A DNA stretch of 10,113 bases from Aquamicrobium sp. (GTDB taxonomy: Bacteria > Pseudomonadota > Alphaproteobacteria > Rhizobiales > Rhizobiaceae), in NCBI GenBank assembly GCA_014860725.1, contig JACZJD010000046.1:1-10113 (forward strand), written 5' to 3'. This document shows, piece after piece, positions 1 through 8,329 of this stretch. The position numbers and the translations under genes were made by a program. How positions within the stretch are numbered: position 1 is the first letter of the stretch; every line of letters begins with the position of its first letter. A model generated the notes under the pieces. It searched no databases and was not told the DNA's origin. It saw only the letters and a program-made list of their open reading frames with translations.

Positions 1-393
1 GCCGGTTCGCTGATCCCGGCCCTGCGGGAGAACCCGGTCGCGCCGCATCTCGGCATGTTCCTGATCTTCGTCTTCTCCTTCGCCGTCGCCGCCTCGCTCG
101 ACCTGAGCACGCTGGCGCAGATGGACCCGTCGATCCTGGTCTTCGTCTTCGCCGCGACCTTCGGCAGCCTCGCGCTGCATGCACTGCTCTGCCGGTTCCT
201 CCGCATCGACGCTGACACCTTTGTCATCACCTCGGTGGCGGCGATCCTGTCGCCGGCCTTCGTCCCGATGGCCGCGCGGGCGCTGCGCAATCAGGCCGTG
301 CTGATGTCGGGAATGACCATGGGCATCCTCGGCTTCGCCATCGGCAACTATCTCGGCATCGCCGTCGCGCTGCTTCTGGCCCGGGGCGGATAG
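1..393 (+). CDS. DUF819-family membrane protein, C-terminal part (5' end outside window)
   Basis: The frame is open from base 1 to a TAG at 391-393 (130 residues), so this is the 3' end of a longer gene. The ATG at 55 is internal, because the reading before it is coding-like and in frame. The protein is hydrophobic, with membrane segments encoded around 55-110, 140-185, 220-270 and 315-385. The C-terminus has the pattern I associate with DUF819 (YjcL-like) integral membrane proteins: a TSVAAILSPAFVP stretch followed by LMSGMTMGILGFAIGNYLGI. Those proteins usually have about ten or more membrane spans and resemble transporters, but no substrate is established to my knowledge. It ends 14 nt before the next gene on the same strand, which suggests co-transcription with the PLP lyase and perhaps movement of a related metabolite (inference). 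Confidence 0.75.
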   Translation, partial: AGSLIPALRENPVAPHLGMFLIFVFSFAVAASLDLSTLAQMDPSILVFVFAATFGSLALHALLCRFLRIDADTFVITSVAAILSPAFVPMAARALRNQAVLMSGMTMGILGFAIGNYLGIAVALLLARGG

Positions 394-407
394 GGGGAGG
401 ATAGAGG

Positions 408-1829
408 ATGACCCACCGCAGCCTGCCCGGCCGGGGCCGGAACGCCGATCAGGTGCTGGAGGAGCTCGCCGGCTTCGCCGCCGACGATCCCGACTACAGG
501 CATGGACGGACCTGGAGCCTCGTCTACCACCTCGACGAGGAGCACGAGGATTTCGCCGCGCGCGCCTACCGCATGTATTCCTCGGCCAACGGGCTGAACC
601 CGGCGGCCTTCCGCAGCCTCAAGCGGCTGGAAAGCGAGATCGTCTCCATCGAGGCCGGGCTGTTCCACGGCGGCGAGGAGACCTGCGGCGTGCTGACCTC
701 GGGCGGCACCGAAAGCTGCCTGCTGGCGGTGAAGACCTATCGCGACATGGCGCGCAAGACGCGCCGCGTGCGGCGGCCCAACATGATCCTGCCGGCCACG
801 GCCCATGTGGCGTGGTTCAAGGCGTCGGAATATTTCGGCGTCAAGGCGCGGCTGCTGCCGATGACGGCGGACTACGCCACCGACATCTCGCGGCTGAAGC
901 GGATGATCGACCGCAACACGGTGATGATCCTCGGCTCCGCGCCCGAATATCCGCACGGCACCATCGACCCCATCGCCGGGATGGGCGCGATCGCCGCAGC
1001 CAAGGGAGTGCCGCTTCACGTCGATGCCTGCGTCGGCGGCTTCATCCTGCCGTTCATGGAGATGAACGGGGTCGAGCTGCCCGCATGGGACTTCCGCGTG
1101 CCCGGGGTGACGTCGATCTCGGCCGACCTGCACAAATACGGCTATGCCGCGAAGGGCGCCTCGTCGATCCTCTACCGCAATCTCGACCTCCTGAAGCACC
1201 AGATGTTCGTCTATCAGGACTGGCCGGGCGGCGTGTTCGCCTCGCCGGCGCTGCTGGGCACCCGGCCCGGCGGCGCCTATGCGGCGGCATGGGCCGTGCT
1301 GCAGAAGCTCGGCATCGACGGCTACCGCGATCTCGCCGCGCGCACGACCGAGGCCGTCGAGGCGCTGAAGGCCGGCATTCTGCGCATCGACGGCCTGCGC
1401 CTGCTCGGCCGCCCGCAGGGGCCGCTCCTGTCCTACGGGGCGAGCGACAGGGCCGTCGCCATCTTCGCCGTGGCCGACCAGATGGAGCGGAAGGGCTGGA
1501 ACGTGAACCGGGTGCAGAACCCCGACGGCATCCACGCAATGGTGACGGCCCGGCACCTCGCCGTGGTGCCGGACTATCTCGCCGATCTCGAGGAAGCCGT
1601 CGCCGCCGTGCGCGCCGACCCGTCGCTGGCCCGGTCCGGCCACGCCGCGACCTACGGCATGATGGCGCATGTGCCGCTGCGCGGCATGGTCAAGGCGCGC
1701 GTGCTCGACACCTTCGCCAACATGTACCGCGCCGGCGGCGGCGAGCTGGAGCTGGAGGAGCCGGGCACGCCGACCCTGCCGGAACGCTGGATGGCGAAAT
1801 ACGTCCAGTGGAAGGCCCGCCGCGGATAG
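408..1829 (+). CDS. PLP-dependent enzyme of the sphingosine-1-phosphate lyase family (group II decarboxylase fold)
   Basis: The 473-residue product aligns by eye along its length with the catalytic domain of sphingosine-1-phosphate lyases. It shows TSGGTES (phosphate-binding loop, about residue 97), HVDACVGGF (cofactor-ring Asp, about 206) and SISADLHKYGYAAKG, where Lys243 is the expected Schiff-base lysine. Downstream are DWPGGVFASP and GTRPGG, also family signatures. The eukaryotic N-terminal membrane anchor is absent, so the enzyme should be soluble, as in bacterial members. Family chemistry is retro-aldol cleavage of a phosphorylated amino alcohol to an aldehyde and phosphoethanolamine. 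The real substrate here is unknown, and databases often label such proteins simply 'decarboxylase' or 'aminotransferase'. The ATG at 408 is favoured by GGGGAGG at 394-400, 7 nt upstream. Probable operon with the preceding DUF819 gene. Family sure; substrate not. Confidence 0.88.
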   Translation: MTHRSLPGRGRNADQVLEELAGFAADDPDYRHGRTWSLVYHLDEEHEDFAARAYRMYSSANGLNPAAFRSLKRLESEIVSIEAGLFHGGEETCGVLTSGGTESCLLAVKTYRDMARKTRRVRRPNMILPATAHVAWFKASEYFGVKARLLPMTADYATDISRLKRMIDRNTVMILGSAPEYPHGTIDPIAGMGAIAAAKGVPLHVDACVGGFILPFMEMNGVELPAWDFRVPGVTSISADLHKYGYAAKGASSILYRNLDLLKHQMFVYQDWPGGVFASPALLGTRPGGAYAAAWAVLQKLGIDGYRDLAARTTEAVEALKAGILRIDGLRLLGRPQGPLLSYGASDRAVAIFAVADQMERKGWNVNRVQNPDGIHAMVTARHLAVVPDYLADLEEAVAAVRADPSLARSGHAATYGMMAHVPLRGMVKARVLDTFANMYRAGGGELELEEPGTPTLPERWMAKYVQWKARRG

Positions 1830-1840
1830 CCGGAACCGCT

Positions 1841-1860
1841 CCCCGGCGCCGCCTCCGGGG
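1841..1860. terminator. GC hairpin between convergent genes
   Basis: CCCCGG (1841-1846) and CCGGGG (1855-1860) form a 6-bp stem with an 8-nt loop in the 42-nt gap between two convergent stop codons. No T-run follows on either strand, so it is at best a weak bidirectional terminator. Confidence 0.35.
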
Positions 1861-1871
1861 CGAGGACCGCA

Positions 1872-2255
1872 TCACACGGTGCTGCTGCGGCGTTCCATTG
1901 CCGTGGCGATGGCCCTGACCAGCGCTTCGGTGGAGAACGGCTTGTCGACGATCTCGACGTCGGCCATGTCGCCGATGAGACGGTCGGCGTCGGTGTAGCC
2001 GGTCGCGAAGACGAAGGGGATGCCGCGCGCCGACAGGCCGGCGGCGAACTCGACCGTGGAGCGGCCGGCGAGCATGATGTCGAGCACCGCGACGTCGAAG
2101 GCGGCGGAGGCTGCGGTTTCGGCCTCGTCGAGGGTGCGGGCGACGATCACCTCGGCCGCGCCGAAGTCGCGGCAGGCCTGCTCCAGATCGAGCGCGATCA
2201 GCACCTCGTCCTCGAGGACAAGGACCCGCAAGCCTTCCAGCGAAACATCCTGCAT
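1872..2255 (-). CDS. Single-domain response regulator, FAT GUY type
   Basis: With the start at 2255 the product is 127 residues, essentially one receiver domain with no output domain. Receiver landmarks are all present: the acidic pair Glu15-Asp16 in VLVLEDE, phosphoacceptor Asp59 in VLDIML, switch Thr85, and Lys105-Pro106 in VDKPF. The segment PFVFATGY (80-87) matches the PFxFATGY signature of the FAT GUY single-domain regulators of alphaproteobacteria, several of which act in phosphorelays feeding the general stress response. The frame extends upstream to an ATG at 2342, but the start at 2255 is preferred. It has GGAGGGG a few bases upstream, and the extra 29 residues would be encoded partly by a palindromic DNA site and resemble nothing in the family. 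No histidine kinase is adjacent. It is divergent from a Crp/Fnr regulator gene with which it may share a control region. Confidence 0.85.
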   Translation of the reverse strand: MQDVSLEGLRVLVLEDEVLIALDLEQACRDFGAAEVIVARTLDEAETAASAAFDVAVLDIMLAGRSTVEFAAGLSARGIPFVFATGYTDADRLIGDMADVEIVDKPFSTEALVRAIATAMERRSSTV

Positions 2256-2323
2256 TGGACGCCCCTCCACAAACACGACGGGGATGAACTCCCTGGGGCC
2301 ATAGAGGGAAGATCGGGCGGTTC

Positions 2324-2341
2324 TGTCATTTAAAAATGACA
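2324..2341. promoter_or_regulatory. 18-bp inverted repeat in the divergent control region (candidate operator)
   Basis: TGTCATTT (2324-2331) and AAATGACA (2334-2341) are exact reverse complements separated by AA. The site is AT-rich in a GC-rich region and lies between the response-regulator start (2255, minus) and the Crp/Fnr start (2384, plus). It could be an operator for either gene. TGTCA-N8-TGACA is not the canonical FNR (TTGAT-N4-ATCAA) or CRP (TGTGA-N6-TCACA) site, so the binding protein is unknown. Autoregulation by the adjacent Crp/Fnr protein is an inference. Confidence 0.55.
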
Positions 2342-2344
2342 TAG

Positions 2345-2371
2345 GTGAACCTTTGTCGCAGCGCCGGCGTT
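2345..2371 (+). promoter_or_regulatory. Possible EcfG-like promoter for the Crp/Fnr gene (weak)
   Basis: TGAAC (2346-2350), 17 nt, then CGTT (2368-2371) resembles the alphaproteobacterial general-stress promoter GGAAC-N16/17-CGTT, with one mismatch at the usually conserved first G. Transcription would start only a few bases before the ATG at 2384. No Shine-Dalgarno sequence is visible before that ATG, which fits a very short leader. The motif is short and partly mismatched, so it may be chance. Confidence 0.25.
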
Positions 2372-2383
2372 TAGCGGTTCGTC

Positions 2384-3142
2384 ATGGCGAACGAACCCGC
2401 GCAATCCGAACGCAAGCACCCCTGTGAACGATGCCCGCTGCGGCAGCAGGAATCGTTCCGCGATTTCAACAAGGAAGAGCTCGCCTTCATCTCGTCCTTC
2501 AAGCGGGGAGAACTGTTCGTCGACAAGGGCGCGACCGTGCTCTGCGAGGGCACCAAGACCCCGCATCTTTACACCGTGCTCGCCGGCTGGGGCTTCCGCT
2601 ACAAGCTCCTCCCCGACGGGCGGCGGCAGATCGTCAACTACGTGATGCCGGGCGACCTCGTCGGCCTGCAGGGAACGCTGATGGACGAGATGCAGCACTC
2701 CATCGAGACGCTGTCGCCGATGACCCTGTGCGTGTTCGAGCGCGGCGAGCTGATGTCGCTCTACCGCGAGCACGCGGAGCTCGCCTACGACGTCACCTGG
2801 CTCGCCTCGCGCGAGGAATGCATGCTCGACGAGAACCTGCTCAGCATCGGCCGCCGCAGCGCCCTCGAACGCCTCGCCTATCTCGTCGCCTTCCTCGTCG
2901 GCCGGGCCAGGGCCTCGGCGCTGCTGTCGGAGAACGCGGTGCCGCGGCTGGCGATCACCCAGCAGCACGTCGCCGACACGCTCGGCCTGTCGCTCGTCCA
3001 CACCAACAAGACCGTGCGCCGGCTGACCGAGAAGAAGCTGCTGCGCTGGCGCGACGGCGGCTGCGAGGTGCTGGACGTCGACGGCCTGATCGAGCTCGCC
3101 CACTGGGAAAGCCAGGAGCTGAAGCTGCGCCCCTTTCTCTGA
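2384..3142 (+). CDS. Crp/Fnr-family transcriptional regulator with N-terminal Cys pair
   Basis: The 252-residue protein has the Crp/Fnr layout: a cyclic-nucleotide-binding-like beta-barrel (about residues 30-140), a dimerisation helix (about 145-180) and a C-terminal winged helix. The helix-turn-helix (about 191-220) contains QQHVADTLGLSLVHTNKTV, a form I associate with a large, mostly uncharacterised alphaproteobacterial Crp/Fnr group. At the FNR recognition positions Glu-Ser-Arg it has Val, Asn and Lys, so it is not expected to read the canonical TTGAT half-site. The N-terminus has Cys14 and Cys17 in PCERCPL, reminiscent of the FNR cysteine cluster. The four cysteines in the FNR arrangement are not evident, so an iron-sulfur cluster is unproven. 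No Shine-Dalgarno sequence is seen before the ATG at 2384. Divergent from the response-regulator gene. Confidence 0.88.
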   Translation: MANEPAQSERKHPCERCPLRQQESFRDFNKEELAFISSFKRGELFVDKGATVLCEGTKTPHLYTVLAGWGFRYKLLPDGRRQIVNYVMPGDLVGLQGTLMDEMQHSIETLSPMTLCVFERGELMSLYREHAELAYDVTWLASREECMLDENLLSIGRRSALERLAYLVAFLVGRARASALLSENAVPRLAITQQHVADTLGLSLVHTNKTVRRLTEKKLLRWRDGGCEVLDVDGLIELAHWESQELKLRPFL

Positions 3143-3151
3143 ACCAGCTCA

Positions 3152-3193
3152 GGAAAAGCGTGAAGCGGTTCTCCGCCCGGAATTGCGGAGAAA
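3152..3193 (+). repeat. Intergenic palindromic element, probably a copy of a dispersed rhizobial repeat
   Basis: TTCTCCGC (3169-3176) and GCGGAGAA (3185-3192) form a perfect 8-bp stem around CCGGAATT, itself self-complementary. An alternative imperfect stem pairs GGAAAA (3152-3157) with TTCTCC (3169-3174). The wording GGAAAAGCGTGAAGCGG...CCGGAATTGCG...AAACAA matches, from memory, an element scattered between genes in Mesorhizobium, Rhizobium and relatives. There is only one copy in this window, so repetition cannot be shown here. It starts 9 nt after the Crp/Fnr stop codon and may also act as a transcript 3' end, though no T-run follows. Confidence 0.5.
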
Positions 3194-3265
3194 CAACGAT
3201 CGAGGCCCGCCTTCCCGGCCCGTCGCGAGGCAGGCGGCGCACCGGGGCTTCCCTCGGCGGCGGCA

Positions 3266-3279
3266 CCGGCCTATGCCGG
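3266..3279. other. Short hairpin upstream of small membrane protein gene
   Basis: CCGGC (3266-3270), CTAT, GCCGG (3275-3279) form a perfect 5-bp stem with a 4-nt loop, 30 nt before the next start codon. It may be leader structure. Such short stems are common in GC-rich DNA, so its significance is doubtful. The rest of the 3143-3309 gap shows nothing else clear. Confidence 0.25.
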
Positions 3280-3309
3280 AGGAACGCTGATTCCAGCCGG
3301 GGATGGACG

Positions 3310-3795
3310 ATGAACAGAACCGCCGCCGCATTCGTGCTGATCGCCGTGCTCGCCGGCCTGCTCGCCGCGCTCGGCATCGCGCTCGAGCTCAAGGGATACG
3401 GCTTCGGCGCGCTCGGCACCGCGCGCCTCGACGGGCTGGCGCGCGCCGCGACCTTCATTCCGCTCGCCGCGATCTATTCCTTCGCCGCCGTGCTGATGAT
3501 GATCCTGCCGCTGCGCGCGGCGGGCTTCGTCATGGCCAACGCGGCGACGCCCGTCTATTCGACGGCGATCGCGCTTCTCGCCACCATCGTCGGCGTGCAG
3601 GCGGCCCGCTTCGCCTTCGGCAGCCGCGGCGCGCTGTGGGTGCTCCTCGACTGGCAGTTCCTGTTCGCGGGCGCCATCGTCGCCGCCCACCTCGCCATGA
3701 ACGAGCTGCGGCGCAACGTGCTTTTGCGGACGGTGTTCTTCGTCCTCTTCATCGCCGCCACGCTCGCCTGCCTCTACTGGACGTTCAGGCTCTAG
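3310..3795 (+). CDS. Small multi-pass inner-membrane protein, unrecognised
   Basis: The 161-residue product starts at the ATG at 3310, supported by GGGGA at 3299-3303 with 6-nt spacing. An open frame continues upstream but is out-of-frame sequence through the Crp/Fnr gene and the palindromic element. Four or five hydrophobic segments are visible: about residues 5-27 (N-terminal, VLIAVLAGLLAALGIAL), 47-70, 80-100, 113-133 and 139-158. Loops are short and the overall composition is Ala/Leu rich, with no cysteine pair, charged in-membrane motif or enzyme signature that I can name. It most resembles the small hypothetical four-TM proteins common in Hyphomicrobiales. It is separated from the downstream exporter gene by 98 nt containing a separate candidate promoter, so the two are probably not strictly co-transcribed. 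No function is assigned. Confidence 0.75.
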   Translation: MNRTAAAFVLIAVLAGLLAALGIALELKGYGFGALGTARLDGLARAATFIPLAAIYSFAAVLMMILPLRAAGFVMANAATPVYSTAIALLATIVGVQAARFAFGSRGALWVLLDWQFLFAGAIVAAHLAMNELRRNVLLRTVFFVLFIAATLACLYWTFRL

Positions 3796-3819
3796 CGACG
3801 ATGTGTCCCGCACGAAAGG

Positions 3820-3835
3820 CTTGATGAAAATCAAG
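3820..3835. promoter_or_regulatory. FNR/FixK-type box upstream of the LysE-like gene
   Basis: CTTGATGAAAATCAAG contains a perfect TTGAT-N4-ATCAA box (3821-3834), the consensus for FNR, ANR and FixK-type regulators, extended by one further C/G pair. It lies in the 98-nt gap before the exporter gene, with its centre at 3827.5. Neither Crp/Fnr protein in this window carries the Glu-Ser-Arg recognition residues for this box, so the cognate factor is probably encoded elsewhere. It could alternatively be a hairpin with a GAAA loop ending the upstream transcript, but no T-run follows. Confidence 0.65.
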
Positions 3836-3855
3836 TCGGGGCCGGAGACCCGCGC

Positions 3856-3861
3856 TATAGT
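3856..3861 (+). promoter_or_regulatory. -10-like element of the candidate FNR-dependent promoter
   Basis: TATAGT at 3856-3861 is a good match to the -10 consensus in a GC-rich background. A start about 7 nt downstream (about 3868) would place the FNR-type box centre near -40.5 to -41.5, the class II activator position, with no obvious -35 hexamer needed. It leaves a short leader before the ATG at 3894. Confidence 0.5.
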
Positions 3862-3893
3862 CGCGACGCCGTCCCCGAGGTGAAAGCCGATCC

Positions 3894-6650
<2,757 letters not shown>

Positions 6651-6781
6651 AGCGAATTCGCCTCCGCGCCTCAGTAGCCGGGATTACACCGCCGCCGGAA
6701 TGTCGCCGCGCGGCACGGCCAGCGTGCCACGGCAGCGCGAAACCGCAAGCGCGGCCATGCCGATGTTGCGGTGCAAATTTA
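6651..6781 (-). promoter_or_regulatory. Upstream region of the Crp/Fnr-tpl unit, promoter not resolved
   Basis: No convincing gene is seen here. A 24-residue frame on the minus strand and the tail of a plus-strand open frame show weaker third-position bias than the neighbouring genes. The promoter for the regulator-tpl unit should lie here, but no clear -35/-10 pair could be picked. Confidence 0.35.
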
Positions 6782-6799
6782 CGTAAGCATATGCTTACG
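6782..6799. promoter_or_regulatory. Perfect 18-bp palindrome, candidate operator upstream of the Crp/Fnr-tpl unit
   Basis: CGTAAGCATATGCTTACG reads identically on both strands with no spacer. A second small palindrome, TTACGTAA (6779-6786), overlaps its left arm, giving three TTACG/CGTAA half-sites. It lies about 130 nt upstream of the regulator start. Its size and GTAA-N8-TTAC core have the same geometry as the TyrR box TGTAAA-N6-TTTACA, matching 8 of 12 specified bases. TyrR controls tpl in enteric bacteria but is not typical of alphaproteobacteria, so a MarR-, TetR- or GntR-type protein is an alternative. Confidence 0.55.
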
Positions 6800-6961
6800 C
6801 TTCTGCGGGCATGTGCAGGAAGGCGGTGAGGGCGCCGCCGAGGATGTATAGCGCCGACTCGCGCCGCTGAGGACGGCGAGCCGGAAGGTGGGCTTCACCC
6901 GGCGGATGGTGCGGCTGTCGACAGCGGGCCAGTCGCGGTCGAGGTCGTGGAGCGTGCTCAC
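6795..6961 (-). pseudogene. Probable frameshifted remnant of a small single-TM protein gene
   Basis: Reading from a GTG at 6961, codons show nearly pure G/C third positions and give STLHDLDRDWPAVDSRTIRR, then a KPTFRLAVLSG stretch. Near 6875-6885 coding character moves to another frame, which continues SALYILGGALTAFLHMPAEA to a TAA at 6795-6797. The total of 167 nt is one base short of 56 codons, so a single-base deletion would explain the shift. The joined product would be about 55 residues with a charged N-terminus and one hydrophobic segment. I do not recognise it. The GTG has no strong ribosome site nearby, and the stop codon sits inside the 18-bp palindrome. It could be a decayed gene or a sequencing error. 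Confidence 0.35.
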
Positions 6962-6992
6962 GCCGAGGGAGCGGCCGCCTCGTTTTTGCCTC

Positions 6993-7021
6993 TTGCGCTT
7001 TTCCGCGCATCGGCGTAATTG
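6993..7021 (+). promoter_or_regulatory. Candidate serC promoter
   Basis: TTGCGC (6993-6998) and TAATTG (7016-7021) are separated by 17 nt. Initiation near 7028 would produce a leader containing exactly the two hairpins described for the serC leader. The match to consensus is modest, so this is tentative. CGGC-GTAATT-GCCG (7011-7024) is also a small inverted repeat over the -10 region. Confidence 0.3.
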
Positions 7022-7034
7022 CCGCGGCGGGCCA

Positions 7035-7072
7035 CCCCTCCCCACCGAGGGGCGTGCTATCTGAGAGGGTAG
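7035..7072 (+). ncRNA. Candidate serC leader RNA motif (two hairpins before the start codon)
   Basis: Hairpin 1 is CCCCTC (7035-7040) with GAGGGG (7047-7052) and a 6-nt loop. Hairpin 2 is CTATC (7057-7061) with GGTAG (7068-7072), holding TGAGAG in its loop, so part of the purine-rich ribosome site GAGAGGG (7063-7069) is sequestered. A short two-hairpin 'serC' motif upstream of serC has been described in alphaproteobacteria (Corbino et al. 2005; I recall it as Rfam RF00517). Position and architecture agree, but I could not run a covariance model. A ligand for the motif is not established. Confidence 0.5.
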
Positions 7073-7079
7073 AACCGCT

Positions 7080-8255
<1,176 letters not shown>

Positions 8256-8262
8256 CCCGTTC

Positions 8263-8285
8263 GGGGCCGCCCCGGCGGCGGCCCC
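8263..8285 (+). terminator. Terminator-like hairpin between serC and serA
   Basis: GGGGCCGCC (8263-8271) and GGCGGCCCC (8277-8285) form a perfect 9-bp G+C stem with loop CCGGC, followed by TTCCTTTCC. It begins 7 nt after the serC stop and ends 44 nt before the serA start. The T tract is interrupted, so it may be a leaky intrinsic terminator lowering read-through into serA, or a 3'-end stabiliser of serC mRNA. Confidence 0.6.
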
Positions 8286-8329
8286 TTCCTTTCCGCAAAC
8301 GACCAGAACTGATGACGAAGGAGGCCATC

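Noticed and set aside
348..1670. Minus-strand open frame of 440 residues opposite the lyase-family gene
   Set aside because: His/Arg/Gly-rich shadow translation. The plus strand carries the real gene with complete catalytic motifs.
2256..2342. Extended start (ATG at 2342) for the response regulator
   Set aside because: The extra 29 residues are not receiver-like and would be encoded partly by the 18-bp inverted repeat. The internal ATG at 2255 has a good ribosome site.
6690..6730. Sigma-54 promoter (TGGCACG on the minus strand) upstream of the Crp/Fnr-tpl unit
   Set aside because: The -24-like TGGCACG is present, but the required GC of the -12 element is not at the right spacing.
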